Shown: positions 38,304-52,779 of the stretch, piece after piece | Layout: each line of letters opens with the position of its first letter | Numbering within the stretch: the stretch's first letter is position 1 | Source: Paraspadella gotoi | Lineage: Eukaryota; Chaetognatha | Length of the DNA: 64,000 nt | Reading direction: 5' to 3' | Assembly (NCBI GenBank): GCA_051294375.1 | Contig: CM119265.1 | Span: 8,130,772-8,194,771, forward strand | Notes under the pieces: generated by a model | Database searches by the model: none | Told to the model about the DNA's origin: nothing | Seen by the model: the letters and a program-made list of their open reading frames with translations, nothing else | Made by a program: the position numbers and the translations under genes

Positions 38304-39317
38304 CCTCTTCCGAAACTAGCGAACGGCGCGCTCTTTTTTTAGAAGCGAATTCCGCTTTTATCCTTTCTTCCTTCATTTTATAACCTTTTACGGTTTTCTT
38401 CGTTCTTGCTTCGCTTTTTTTTTTCGTTTTTCTCTCACTCTGTCTCTCGAGTTTAACTCCCTCATCTCTTTTCTCCTTTCTCCTTTCGTCTTCACTCTCA
38501 CAGCACCTCTGCCCAAACTTTCACACCTGTCAACGTTTCCCCCCCCCGAATCGTCACCCTCCACCATTTCACAACCTTTGCACCGCTCCACCACTTCACA
38601 CCCGCCTCCACCCCCGCGAAACTCGATCTTCAAATTGTCGAGTTCGCGCGGCGCTGAAATTGATGATTCGGTTATTGGGATCCGTGGAGAGGAAAAAATC
38701 CTTTGAAATCTAGGCGCCGTGGCGACGTGGCGTCGTCGTCGTCGTCGGCGTCGTCGTCGTCGTCAGCGTCATCATCGTCGTTGTTGTCGTCGTTGTCGAT
38801 ATCTTATCGCATTCGCCAACTTTGTCTTATTTCTTGTCGTTGTTGTCTTCAGTAACTTTATTCTACTTAATCATCGTCTTGGTTTTCAACCTTGTCATAG
38901 TTTCATTGTTATTTTCATAAGGTTGTCGTCGCCATTGTCGTCGTCGTTTCGGCACCACTTCTCCTCCCCCCCACAAAAAAAAGACTTGGAAGGGGGTTTT
39001 GACCGGAAAGACTTATTGGAAACTCATTATTCGCCTTTCTTTCTCTTTAATTCCTTCTTTTATATCTTACCTTTCAGAATAAAACTAGCTTTGAGTCTCC
39101 CTTACTTTCTTCTCACGTATATCCAATAACGTTGAAAGAAAACGGAAGGAAAAGATTCCTGCTTTTTTGTGGAGGAGCGGATTGGGGGAGCGGAAACTGG
39201 ATATATTTAGGGTAAGAGGAGCGAGGGAATGGAGCGAGGGAGTGGAGCAGAGTATGAGTGGTCGAAATGTTTAAGTGGCTAAAAAACGGGACGTATAGAC
39301 GACAGAGTGATGTATAG

Positions 39318-39320
39318 TGA

Positions 39321-39413
<93 letters not shown>
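39318..39413 (+). repeat. (GAAA)n tetranucleotide array
   Basis: About 96 bp of uninterrupted GAAA units. Confidence 0.96.
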
Positions 39414-39496
39414 ACGACCGACCGCACTCAGGTACAGGTAGATGCGGATTTTGTGGTGGACACCATTGACGTCGGCGGGTGGGACGGGGACGGAGC

Positions 39497-39532
<36 letters not shown>

Positions 39533-40030
39533 AATCGTTATTGGTCCCGCGACGTCAACGTCTTTCCATTTCCGGTCATCGAAAGAATCGAACAAAACGA
39601 AACCGTCGTCTACGTTTTTCGTCGTCGTCGTCGTCATCGTCGTCGTCGTTTTTTGTTTTTTGTTTTTTTGTTCTTCTTGTTATTCTTGTTGTTCTTGTTG
39701 TTCTTGTAGTATTTTTTGTTGTTGTTTTTAATGTCAAAACTAAAAAAAATATTTTCTGTATTCGACATAACCTCGCTTTGTTCGTTTTCGGTTTTATTTT
39801 TTCCGGTTCCTTTCCTTTCTCTTTCTCATTACTTCTTTTTCCTTTCCCTTCCATTTTCTCTTTGTACTTCCATTCCAGACTTCAATACACCGCTTTATTA
39901 TTTATCATTATTAGTATTAAGTTCTCGTTCCTCTCTCTCTCTCTCTCTCTTTTTCCTGTGCGGAGACCATCTGTCAAAGAGCTACCACAGCCTTTCCTTA
40001 ACTCCAATATTAGTTACCTTACTTTTTATC

Positions 40031-40137
<107 letters not shown>

Positions 40138-40826
40138 GGTGTGTGTCTCTGTCTCCAGGACGGAAAATTCTAATATCCGAAGACGACCTTATTTTTATGA
40201 CCCTTTGGCCAAAATTGGGATCCAGGAAGAGGAGGAGGCGAAGGGAGGGCAGCGGAGGCGGGGAGGGTAATGGGCGGAGGGGATGAGAAGGTAAGGGGTT
40301 GTTGGTCAGGCCGAAAATGACCGGAGGGGCCGAGTCCGTTCCCGGGATTTCAAATTGGATGGAAAAGGGAGTTAAGGCAACAAAGAAAGAATATCTGCAA
40401 CCGATAATGAATAATAAATGATAAAAAATATTTGAGTCTATGAAATTCGAGTTTACCCCAAAGATTCGAAAAAAAATGATCAGTTGTGGACGACACAGGT
40501 TTCAGTAAAAATACAGTAAGAATAGTAAAAATACTGTAAATTCAAAATATTACACCAGAATCGCCCGCTTCTGTTTAATTCGCTTCTCTCCCGCTTCCAT
40601 CCGCTTCTGTCCTTTTCCCGCTTCTATCCTCTTCCGAACTAGCGAACGCGCGCTCTTTTTTTAGAAGCGAATTCCGCTTTTATCCTTTCTTCCTTCATTT
40701 TATAACCTTTTACGGTTTTCTTCGGTTCTTGGCTTCGCTTTTTTTTTTCGTTTTTCTCTCACTCTGTCTCTCGAGTTTAACTCCCTCATCTCTTTTCTCC
40801 TTCTCCTTTCGTCTTCACTCTCACAG

Positions 40827-41031
40827 CACCTCTGCCCAAACTTTCACACCTGTCAACGTTTCCCCCCCCCCGAATCGTCACCCTCCAACCATTTCACAAC
40901 CTTTGACACCGCTCCACCACTTCACACCCGCCTCCACCCCCGCGAAACTCGATCTTCAAATTGTCGAGTTCGCGCGGCGTGAAATTGATGATTCGGTTAT
41001 GGGATCCGTGGAGAGGAAAAAACTCCTTTGA
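40827..41031 (+). CDS. Candidate 3'-terminal coding exon of an unidentified gene
   Basis: Product not recognised. A good polypyrimidine tract (TTCTCCTTTCGTCTTCACTC) ends in TCACAG at 40826. The next 205 nt stay open to TGA at 41029-41031, completing a split codon and then about 67 residues. The first part is Pro/Thr/His-rich (TSAQTFTPVNVSPPP), probably disordered. The end is charged and mixed (DLQIVEFARREIDDSV, then ERKKLL). Two further points support it: AATAAA lies about 370 bp downstream at 41404-41409, and the frame is intact in this cleaner copy while D1 has several single-base indels. A possible upstream exon begins at 40159 after another acceptor, but its frame is ambiguous. A GTC array lies in the putative 3' UTR. 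Confidence 0.35.
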
Positions 41032-41055
41032 AATCTAGGCGCCGTGGCGACGTGG

Positions 41056-41134
41056 CGTCGTCGTCGTCGTCGGCGTCGTCGTCGTCGTCAGCGTCATCAT
41101 CGTCGTTGTTGTCGTCGTTGTCGATATCTTATCG
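41056..41134 (+). repeat. GTC-type trinucleotide array
   Basis: Interrupted GTC/GTT repeats. The same in D1 at 38731-38800. Confidence 0.9.
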
Positions 41135-41403
41135 GCATTCGCCAACTTTGTCTTATTTCTTGTCGTTGTTGTCTTCAGTAACTTTATTCTACTTATCATC
41201 GTCTTGGTTTTCAACCTTGTCATAGTTTCATTGTTATTTTCATAAGGTTGTCGTCGCCATTGTCGTCGTCGTTTCTGGCACCACTTCTCCCCCCCCCCAC
41301 AAAAAAAAGACTTGGAAGGGGAGGTTTTGACCGGAAAGACTTATTGGAAACTCATTACGCCTTTCCTTTCTCTTTAATTCCTTCTTTATATCTTACCTTT
41401 CAG

Positions 41404-41409
41404 AATAAA
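41404..41409 (+). promoter_or_regulatory. Poly(A) signal AATAAA
   Basis: Hexamer about 370 bp after the candidate stop codon at 41029-41031. Confidence 0.3.
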
Positions 41410-41459
41410 ACTAGCTTTGAGTCTCCCCTTACTTTCTTCTCACAATTCCAATAACGTTG

Positions 41460-41730
41460 AAGAATTTGTCTTTCGCTCACTGACCCGATTTCTCGGTCAA
41501 TTTCTTACTTTCGATAATAATCCAACGACGAAGAATTTCTCTCTCATAACTTACCCGCCTGGGCCTGCCAGCCTGACCCGCGAGACCTCGCGAGCCCCAA
41601 TCTCTCGAATCGGACCTTACCTTCGAAAAAATGTCGAGCTCAAACGGCGGAGAAAGTAAGTCAGTTCCCGTCCGGATCGGTTTATCTCGATCGACGATTT
41701 CCGTTCTGCCGTCGGGAAAGAGAGAGAGAG
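41460..41730. other. Unique DNA, no gene recognised
   Basis: Balanced composition, open on both strands over about 240-280 bp. Includes a GGGCCTGCCAGCC area and a CGCGAGACCTCGCGAG palindrome-like stretch near 41579-41595. Confidence 0.45.
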
Positions 41731-41878
41731 CAGTTATGGTCAAAAGAACGAAGCGAAACACGAAACTTTACCCTCATTTTTTTTCTTTTCGTCTCTCTTT
41801 CTCGTCTCTCTACATTTTGGAGCATTTCATTCAAATCAATCAATCTTCTGTCTTCTCTCACGTTTTTCTTATCTATTT

Positions 41879-41928
<50 letters not shown>

Positions 41929-42117
41929 TCTCTCTCTCTTCTCTCTCGTCTCTCTCTCTCCTCTCTCTCTTCTTCCCCATCTCCCCATTTTCCTCTCCGT
42001 CTCGTTTCTTTCCTTTCCCTGTTTGTTTTCCTTTGATTTCCTTTACTTATTATCCCCCATCATTCTCGGGTCATTTTTGGGGTCAGGTGGTTGAAAGGGA
42101 AAGGGCTGGAGAAAGGA
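41731..42117 (+). repeat. Duplicated block E1, left of a 25-N gap
   Basis: Matches 42237-42617 with indel-only differences. The two sit on either side of the 25-N spacer, as if overlapping contig ends were not merged. Confidence 0.88.
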
Positions 42118-42142
42118 NNNNNNNNNNNNNNNNNNNNNNNNN
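42118..42142. other. 25-N gap
   Basis: Fixed-size spacer between E1 and a GA array that leads into E2. Confidence 0.99.
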
Positions 42143-42176
42143 GTTAAGTTAGGAACCAATGGAAGAGAGAGAGAGA

Positions 42177-42236
<60 letters not shown>

Positions 42237-42378
42237 CAGTTATGGTCAAAAGAACGAAGCGAAGACACGAAACTTTACCCTCATTTTTTTTCTTTTCGTC
42301 TCTCTTCTCGTCTCTCTACATTTTGGAGCATTTCATTCAAATCATCAATCTTCTGTCTTCTCTCACGTTTTTCTTATC

Positions 42379-42469
<91 letters not shown>

Positions 42470-42617
42470 TCTTCCCCATCTCCCCATTTTCCTCTCCGTC
42501 TCGTTTCTTTCCTTTCCCTGTTTGTTTCCTTTGATTTCCTTTACTTATTATCCCCCATCATTCTCGGGTCATTTTTGGGGTCAGGTGGTTGAAAGGGGAA
42601 AGGGGTGGAGGAAGGAG
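42237..42617 (+). repeat. Duplicated block E2
   Basis: Second version of 41731-42117. It contains a CT array (about 42384-42470). Confidence 0.88.
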
Positions 42618-42909
42618 GGTAGGGAGGGGTCGGGAGGAGGGGAGGAAGGAGGAATATTGAAGAAGAGAGGGAGAAACCAGTCGGACATGAAATAGGGAAA
42701 CCAAGAGTTTTCAATCTTTCTCCTTCTGTTTGTCCGTCAGTCAAACTGTCTGTCTGGCTCCCTCTTCTCTCTCTCTCTCTAATAATACGCGGCCGGACCA
42801 GGAAAAAAAAATATCGTTCTTTGGTACAACCGATATTTGGACGGAGGAAAAAGATTTTTCTTCATCTGAGGAAGAAAAGAAAGGAAAGAAAAAAATGAGG
42901 TAGGTTAGA

Positions 42910-43008
<99 letters not shown>

Positions 43009-43297
43009 GAATCGGTCTCTTCATATTTCATGGGCGCCATTTACGAACGCTCTCGGGATCCTTACCCCCTTTTTATCCTGTAATAAAAGAGATTTCCTAA
43101 AATGATCGCTTCATCACGAGACTGAACTCGTGGACCAATGGGCCATCCTCATTCCTCATTCCTCATGGGTCAGTCATTTGCTGTTCAGAAGAGGAGGGAG
43201 ATCTTGTATCATCTGAGTTAGGGGCGATGCTATTGGCAGGACACTCATACTTACTTAACTTACCCTTTTTTAAGCTTTTCTAAATCATAAGCCTCGC

Positions 43298-43504
43298 GTT
43301 CTCCTCTTCTCAGGCCAACTGCTCAGTCCTTACGTTCTCCTCTTCTCAGTCCAACTGCTCAGTCCTTACGTTCTCCTCTTCTCAGGCCAACTGCTCAGTC
43401 CTTACGTTCTCCTCTTCTCAGGCCAACTGCTCAGTCCTTACGTTCTCCTCTTCTCAGGCCAACTGCTCAGTCCTTACGTTCTCCTCTCTTCAGGCCAACT
43501 GCTC
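43298..43504 (+). repeat. 36-bp minisatellite, six units (F1)
   Basis: Units start at 43298, 43334, 43370, 43406, 43442 and 43478. The theme is GTTCTCCTCTTCTCAGGCC then AACTGCTCAGTCCTTAC. Unit 2 has CAGTCC for CAGGCC and the last is truncated. Being direct repeats with no spacers, this is not a CRISPR array. Confidence 0.95.
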
Positions 43505-43862
43505 ATAGAATATCCGATCTCTTCGTCCTCTTTCGATAAACGTTCATTGTTTAGAGAATCATCAATGAAGGAATCTTCTGGCACCATGACCATGGAACAT
43601 CAAAGAGCCACGGACTCAAAGACTTGGCCGAGAGCGGAGAAAGCTTGTACTGTCGATAAACGCTCCAGAGAGACCGAGGCAAAACGTTAAATACACCGAC
43701 CCAATGTGACCCAACGTGACCCGTTCAAGGTCGATCCGTGACCCATAGAAATCTCGCTTTTTTTAGGCTCTCAGGCAAAAGCGGACAGCACGAACCGACC
43801 CCCTCTCGATAAAAATATCGCTGGACGACCAACCATAAATGGAAATGTTGCACTCTGACCCC

Positions 43863-43896
43863 GTCACCTAGCAACGACAGAAACCGCCATTTCCGG
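43863..43896 (+). promoter_or_regulatory. Promoter-like patch: X-box-like, YY1-like and ETS-like sites
   Basis: GTCACCTAGCAAC (43863-43875) resembles an RFX X-box with a 1-nt spacer. CCGCCATTTCCGG (43884-43896) combines a YY1-type CCGCCAT with an ETS-type TTCCGG. The F2 copy is at 46600-46632 with one T fewer. Unique CpG-containing DNA surrounds it. No transcript is identified. Confidence 0.3.
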
Positions 43897-43968
43897 GTCC
43901 GCCCCCGTCCGATGCTAACAAAGACGAAAAGGATATGACTAAAGAGGCGAGAAGCTTGCTCTCTCTCT

Positions 43969-44009
<41 letters not shown>

Positions 44010-44143
44010 CAGCTGGAACAACCACGTCGACTTATTTCTCCATATGTCATTTTCGCTGAAGGCGCCCTGAGAGCTCCGCCTGTCGGAGGAACCCGCGGCG
44101 CCTTCCTGTCGAAACCCTGGAATCGGGGAAATGGAATCTCCGC

Positions 44144-44148
<5 letters not shown>

Positions 44149-44215
<67 letters not shown>

Positions 44216-44358
44216 TCCTTCCTTCTATCTCCCTTGGCCGGATCTCTCTTTATCTTTCCTTTGCATAAAACTTTCTCTCCTTCTCGTCGCTCTACATCTT
44301 CCATCATCGTGGCCATCTGCTTTCTCTCTCATCTTCTCTCTCTTCTCTCCTCTCTCTC

Positions 44359-44406
<48 letters not shown>
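44149..44406 (+). repeat. CT-rich compound microsatellite region (F1)
   Basis: CT arrays at about 44149-44212 and 44355-44410 with an interrupted CT/TCTTCT zone between. F2 equivalents at about 46875-46961 and 47080-47152. Confidence 0.85.
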
Positions 44407-44411
<5 letters not shown>

Positions 44412-44520
44412 TTCATCACCCTTTCCTCTAATCATCCTCTCCCAAGCGCGCCCAATGTCAATTTCCCCCTTTCCCCCCACCCTCGCCCCAAACCCCCCCT
44501 CCGCCCCCCTCCTAAAATCC

Positions 44521-45317
44521 TTAGACGATGAATGGATGCGCTACGAATTATTTTTTCTCTTTTCACGACGAACGCTTCGAATGATCTAGCCTTTTGTTTC
44601 GTTCGATTCCGTCCACTTTTTACGATGTTTTATTAAACAATAACAAATCAATTCATTAACCGACGTTTTGTTTTGTTTTTTGGTTGTTTGTTGTTGTTTT
44701 TTGTTTTGTTTTTTAATTGTTTTTTTTCGATTTCCTCTCTCTGATCGGACGACGATGAAGTAATATAGGGAGTGAAATTTGTTTTCGGTTTACCTTTATT
44801 TAATCTTTTATACCTCGTCTATTTATCCTTTAGCGATTTAATATATAATTACACTGTTAAAAATATTTCATACTTCCTTCCTTCTTCCTCTCCCATTCTT
44901 CCTCCTCCTTCTTTCTCTCTCCTTCCTTTCCTTCCCTAATTTCTTCCTTCTTTTTAACCAAATCCTCACATCAGTTTCCCTTCGTTTTCCTCTCTAACTT
45001 CCTATCCCCAACATTTCTTTGCTCCTTTCCTCTTCCGCCTCTCTTTTTTCCTCCTCTCCTTTTTTCCTCCTATCTTTTCTCCGCCTCACTTTGCGACGGG
45101 AAAGTTAAGTGACCTGCTAAAACACATTCTCCTGTAATTCCTTCTCTCTCTCTCTGCTTTTAATGAGTCCTGAACAGCTTGAGACTCTAAACACGAATGA
45201 ATCACGATATACATAACTTTCCTTTTCTTTTCTTTTCTTCTTTTCTTTCTTTTTTTTTCAAATTTTTTCTTCGGTTGATCTTTTTTTTTTAAACCTCGTT
45301 TCAATTTTTTTCTTTCT
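44521..45317. other. AT- and T/C-rich DNA in F1, no gene
   Basis: Contains a TTTTGTTTTG/TTGTTG stretch near 44663-44722 and T/C-rich sequence after 44870. Nothing coding is supported. Confidence 0.55.
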
Positions 45318-48006
<2,689 letters not shown>

Positions 48007-48513
48007 CTTTCATTTATTCCCATTTTTCACTCTCGACGATTTATGTATACATTTTGTCGGATATAACTTCTCGTTTTAAGAATTTATTATTTTCTCTTTT
48101 TTTTTATAAATGTTATTTATTTTCTTCGAAGTTTTTTTTTTTTAAAGCGTCACATTTTCAAAGCGAATCCACCCGATTTTTACTCTACCCCTTCCCCCCC
48201 CCACAAACCTATGTCATCGGTCACCCTAAACCCTTTCGCCACCCTAACCTCATCCCCTTTCTATAACCCCGTCCCCCCAAATAAATTTAGGCCACGTGTC
48301 GGCGGTTTCCTTTAATCGTCGCGTGATGTCCTCGTGGAAGGCGTTTTCTTTCTCTCGGAGAACCCCGAAGGGATTTGGGGTCTGGAAGGCGGTGGCGTGT
48401 GTGGTGGGGGTGGATGGGTGGGCAATTATTTCAATGGAGATTGGTTAAAGAAATAATTGTAGCTAAAGTAAAGAAAAGGAGCGAAACAATGGCTAGAAAC
48501 ACAAAGAGGAAAG
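48007..48513. other. Unique DNA, no gene
   Basis: T-rich to 48150, C-rich to 48285, then a CACGTG E-box at 48293-48298 and a G-rich patch to 48422. No frame is convincing. Confidence 0.5.
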
Positions 48514-48537
48514 GAAAGAAAGAAAGAAAGAAAGAAA

Positions 48538-48592
<55 letters not shown>

Positions 48593-48627
48593 ATAGAGAA
48601 AAAAAGAAAGAAAGAAAGAAAGAATGA

Positions 48628-48659
<32 letters not shown>

Positions 48660-48660
48660 A
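48514..48660 (+). repeat. (GAAA)n-(AAAT)n-(GAAA)n compound array
   Basis: A 60-bp AAAT array (about 48535-48594) sits between two GAAA arrays. Confidence 0.95.
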
Positions 48661-49140
48661 CGAAATAAAGAAATAAAGAAGGAAAGAAAGACGGAAGTCA
48701 AAACAAGAAAATCGATTGATGCTCTGAAGAAGAGAAAGAAGAGGAAGGGAGACACGACAACGAGAAAAAGAAAAAGAATAGAAAGGGGGGGAAAAAAAAA
48801 GAAAGGAATTAAAAGAAAAGAAATAAAGAGAGGAAGGAAAGATAAAAGATTTGGGTCTCGAGAGAAGATTTTGTTTTGAAATTGTTTTGACTTTTGACAT
48901 GAGAAACCGAGACGCTGGATAGAGAGGGAAGGGGAGGTGGCGGTGGAGGGGAGGGGGGGGTTCTGGAAGAGGGTACAACGTATTGATTTGACTGGGAGGA
49001 AGGGGGGGTGTGTCTAGAAAGGAAAGGAATAGTTAAACCCGAAAGAGTTTAGACATCTGGAAGGAAGGTGGAACGATTGAACCTCGGTTGTCAGCGGGGC
49101 GTCCGTCGGTTGTACTCGTGGATGAATAAAGGAAAGAGAG
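48661..49140. other. Purine-rich unique DNA, no gene
   Basis: GA/AG-rich with G runs at 48930-48962 and 48993-49010. Nothing recognised. Confidence 0.55.
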
Positions 49141-49162
49141 ATGATGATGCTGATGATGATGC

Positions 49163-49218
<56 letters not shown>
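49141..49218 (+). repeat. (ATG)26 array
   Basis: 78 bp of ATG/GAT units, two of them changed to CTG. Confidence 0.96.
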
Positions 49219-49619
49219 TTCGTTAACGAAGGAGTAGCATCACCGAAATCAATTATGACAAAAAGATTTGAAGATGATAAATTTATGAAAGTGACATCGG
49301 AAAGATTTCGACGATGACGATGTCAAATTTTAAAATCGATACCAGAACGAAATAATGGTGCAGGTTACAAAGTGTTACCTTGTGCCCCTAAGTCCCTTGT
49401 TCGAATAAGAAACAAGTATTTCCGTGACTCGAACGTCATCACAAGTTTACTTTTCACGGTTGACGCTTTGACGTTTTTTTGACGTTTTTTTGACGTCTTG
49501 AGATTTCGAGGTTTCGACGTCTCCATTTCTTTCGTTTTTTGATGCGAGACGTCGAAAGATGAAATTCGTCGCGACAGAAGGTTTGACTTTAGACTTTCAA
49601 GATCGCTGAGTCGAGACGA
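49219..49619 (+). other. Unique DNA with spaced TGACG motifs, no gene
   Basis: TGACG occurs at 49461, 49469, 49480 and 49491, a spacing of 8-11 bp separated by T runs, followed by GACGTC at about 49517 and 49549. Confidence 0.5.
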
Positions 49620-50195
<576 letters not shown>

Positions 50196-50855
50196 TCTGT
50201 CGATATTAACGAGGATATAAACATCCCGATATTTTCCGGTCCCTCTACCCCTCCCCACCCAAAAAAAAAATTTTTCCCCCAACATCCGGTTCTTTCTCTC
50301 CGGATCTCCCTCCGGAAAAAAAAACTGCCGGAAATCCGCCGGAAAAACTCGACCAATTCCGACACGAAACGTTTTATGGTCAGAGAAGAGAAAAACAGAA
50401 AAGAGGAAAGGAAGCGAGGAGGATAAGATTGGAGGAAAAAGAAAAGGAGGAGGGAAAGTGGAGGATTTGCGGATCATAATGGAGGAAAAAAGGAAGAAAA
50501 CAAAAGAAAAGAAAGAGAATCTTGAGAAAAAGATTGAAAAATAAAAAGAGGTAGGGAAAGGAAGGGAGATTGAAAAAAAAAGAATAGAAAGGAAAGGAAG
50601 GTAAGTGAAGAGAGAATTTGGGCGTCGGTAGATCCGGCAGCTGCAATGGCGGTATTGGTTTTGGTAACAAAGACATTTTCGAGTCCGTAAATATTTCCAT
50701 GGAATAAATACCGTGTTAATTTAATACTAATTCGCATAAAATATTATTTCATAACTTTATTTTCATCTATCTGTTATTTATACTTATACGCCGGATATTT
50801 CAAAACGCGATCTACATTCGATATTTTAATAGTCAACCTCTCTGACACTCTCTCT

Positions 50856-50860
<5 letters not shown>
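50196..50860. other. Purine-rich then unique DNA, no gene called
   Basis: 50380-50625 is purine-rich. 50625-50705 is mixed and open in three frames on the two strands (for example GIGFGNKDIFESV on +, ending TAA near 50706). A GGTAAGTG donor-like site lies at about 50599 (+). Not enough to call an exon. Confidence 0.4.
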
Positions 50861-50890
<30 letters not shown>

Positions 50891-50948
50891 TCTCTCTCTC
50901 TCCTCTCTCTCTCTCTCCTCTCTCTACTCTATCTCTCTCTCTTCTCTC
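50861..50948 (+). repeat. Interrupted (CT)n array
   Basis: CT with CTGC, CCTC and CTACTC breaks. Confidence 0.88.
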
Positions 50949-51108
50949 CCTCCCCCATCCCCCAGCCCCCTCAATTGTTGTGTTTCATTAATTGAATTTT
51001 TTCTCTTTTATTTTCTTTCTCTCTCTTCCGCTCGCCTCTTCGCCGTCGGGAACTAAATCAGGGTAAGCCACTAAAATTTTAATTTCTCGTTTCATCGGTA
51101 GGAGGACG

Positions 51109-51214
<106 letters not shown>

Positions 51215-51301
51215 AAGGAGAAACAAAAGATTATTTTTCAATTTCAAAAAGATTACCGAGGGAAAGAGAGATAGAGAGAGAGACAAGGAAAGAATAACAA
51301 T

Positions 51302-51886
51302 ATGAATGCATCGATTTTTGTAGCAACCAATTTCACGTTGTTTCCTGTTTTCCATCTTTGTTTCGATTTAGTTCTTTGTTTCCTCGCAACTTATTACTTT
51401 GTTTCTCTTTGTTGTCCTCTGTTTCTCCGCCCGCTTCCCTCTCTGCCAGTCGATCCCTTCATCTGCCCGATGAATAATGAAGCTCATAAAAATACCTGCG
51501 GCGGAAAAGAGGAAAGCGAGTTTCGTCTTCGGGTTGTCCGTCTGTCTGGGCGACGAGACAACCCCGCCCCGGAAAGACAACCAACACCCCCAGATTCTGA
51601 CACTCCCACTTATCAAATAATAATAATAATAATAATAATATATTATATAGTATTTATAATAATTATTGTTAAATTATGTTTTTTATGTCACCGATCACTC
51701 ACCCATCCCTCACACCTCACTTCTCTCTCCTCACCCTCTCACCCCATGACCTCCCGCCCCACCCCCCTCAACCGACGGGAGACGAAAAGAGACGCCGGAA
51801 GCGAAAACGAGGCGTTAGAAACTCCATTTCCGATCCACGGATGGCGCTGGTTGTTTCGGTGGGCGGTGGTCGTGGTGGTAAACTAG
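51302..51886 (+). CDS. Weak candidate ORF, 194 codons, unknown
   Basis: ATG at 51302 has A at -3 and the frame stays open to 51886. The first 55 or so residues are hydrophobic and Cys-rich (starts MNASIFVATNFTLF), like a signal anchor. A charged middle segment follows (GGKEESEFRLRVVRLSGRRD). An (AAT)n repeat at about 51618-51640 then gives an isoleucine run, and the tail ends in a GT-rich repeat region (Val run). Other frames are also open over parts of it, and no family is recognised. It is the longest frame here not dominated by a single microsatellite, but the chance of a random frame is high. Confidence 0.12.
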   Translation: MNASIFVATNFTLFPVFHLCFDLVLCFLATYYFVSLCCPLFLRPLPSLPVDPFICPMNNEAHKNTCGGKEESEFRLRVVRLSGRRDNPAPERQPTPPDSDTPTYQIIIIIIIIYYIVFIIIIVKLCFLCHRSLTHPSHLTSLSSPSHPMTSRPTPLNRRETKRDAGSENEALETPFPIHGWRWLFRWAVVVVVN

Positions 51887-52734
51887 GTCGTGGCCGGTGG
51901 TGGTTGTGGTGGGAGAAGTAATTTTGGTGATGACGGTTGTGATGGTGCGCGCCGATTTTTGTGATATTTAATTCTTGGGCGTTGATGAAAGTGATGCGGT
52001 TCGGAATGAATTGTGATCGCGTGATGTTGAGTCACTGACTGTGACGGCGAATGCTGCTCCATTGACGGTCGCGGACGAGGACGTCCCCTCCGCTGCTTCC
52101 GCCCCCGCAGCCGCCCCGCAAGCCCCCCCGACCGCAGCCGCCCCCCGCCCGCAGCCGCCCCCGAAGCCCGTAACAACGGCGAAGGCGCAATTTGTTTTCG
52201 TTCTTTTGTCGCGACTATTTCTGTCTCTTTCTGTCTCTTTTCGTCTCTTTCCTTCTCTTTCTGTCCCTCGCTTCAAATCTTTCTCTATCTTCGCTTTTCT
52301 CCCTTTTCTTCTTTCCTGACCAAAATACAAAATGGCCGCCGCTTTGTCGCCGTCGAGCTCCTGTCCGGAAGCGGGAGACATCTGGCGGAAATAACGACTT
52401 TTAAAGGAGAAAAAAAAGGAAATCACGAAAAAAAGAAGGAAAAAAATGGAAACGTGTTTTTGGCAGAAAAAGTTATTAGTTTCTGTTGATTGAATTTTCT
52501 CAAATGGCGTCTTTTTCCCAGTTTTATTTTTATTCTTTTATTTTTCCGATTTAAAACTGTTAAACAATTGATTGAAAAATACTTTTTTTTGTTTATATGT
52601 TGTTTTTATATTTTGTTTTCTTATGTTTTTAACTAAACTAAAACAACTTAACCAAATCATCAGCTAAATCTTCTCGCTCATCAGTTGGCCTTTCGATTTG
52701 CAAGCTTTGTTTCCTTTCCTTTGTTACTTTTAAT

Positions 52735-52738
<4 letters not shown>
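51887..52738. other. GC-rich patch and unique DNA; Ala/Pro-rich frame, no gene called
   Basis: 52017-52200 is CpG- and C-rich. One + frame after a TGA at 52014-52016 encodes an Ala/Pro-rich peptide (VADEDVPSAASAPAAAP) and then runs into T/C-rich DNA. It has no ATG and no clear splice sites. After 52420 the sequence is AT-rich with nothing recognised. Confidence 0.4.

Positions 52739-52779
<41 letters not shown>

Larger units (their letters stand above)
36830..39134 (+). repeat. Duplicated block D1 (about 2.3 kb)
   Basis: First of two adjacent direct copies. It begins AAAGAAAACGG and ends ATAACGTTG, joining the second copy with no gap. Differences from D2 are mostly indels in homopolymers and microsatellites. 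The GAAA array near 37019-37121 is irregular here but pure in D2. The candidate terminal exon in D2 is frame-broken here (around 38521-38705). Confidence 0.88.
42618..45317 (+). repeat. Duplicated block F1 (about 2.7 kb)
   Basis: First of two adjacent direct copies, joined to F2 without a gap at a T/C run. Differences are mainly indels. It holds a GA array (42913-43005), a six-unit 36-bp minisatellite, a promoter-like X-box/YY1/ETS patch and CT arrays. No gene is recognised. Confidence 0.88.

Noticed and set aside
37152-39731. Poly-Gly/poly-Pro frames around the GGC arrays in D1 and D2
   Set aside because: Mixed-composition frames exist on both strands and in several phases, and the two copies favour different frames because of indels, so no reading can be preferred.
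40159-40266. Possible internal exon between a CTCCAG acceptor and GTAATG donor
   Set aside because: The acceptor follows a CT array that would mimic a polypyrimidine tract anyway; two frames are equally open and the stronger GTAAGG donor at 40291 is reached by none of them.
43298-43504. 36-bp periodic repeats resembling a CRISPR array
   Set aside because: Units abut directly with no spacers, and the context is eukaryotic.
49385-49425. TTGTTCGAATAAG resembling a tRNA B-box
   Set aside because: No matching A-box, cloverleaf or terminator at proper spacing.
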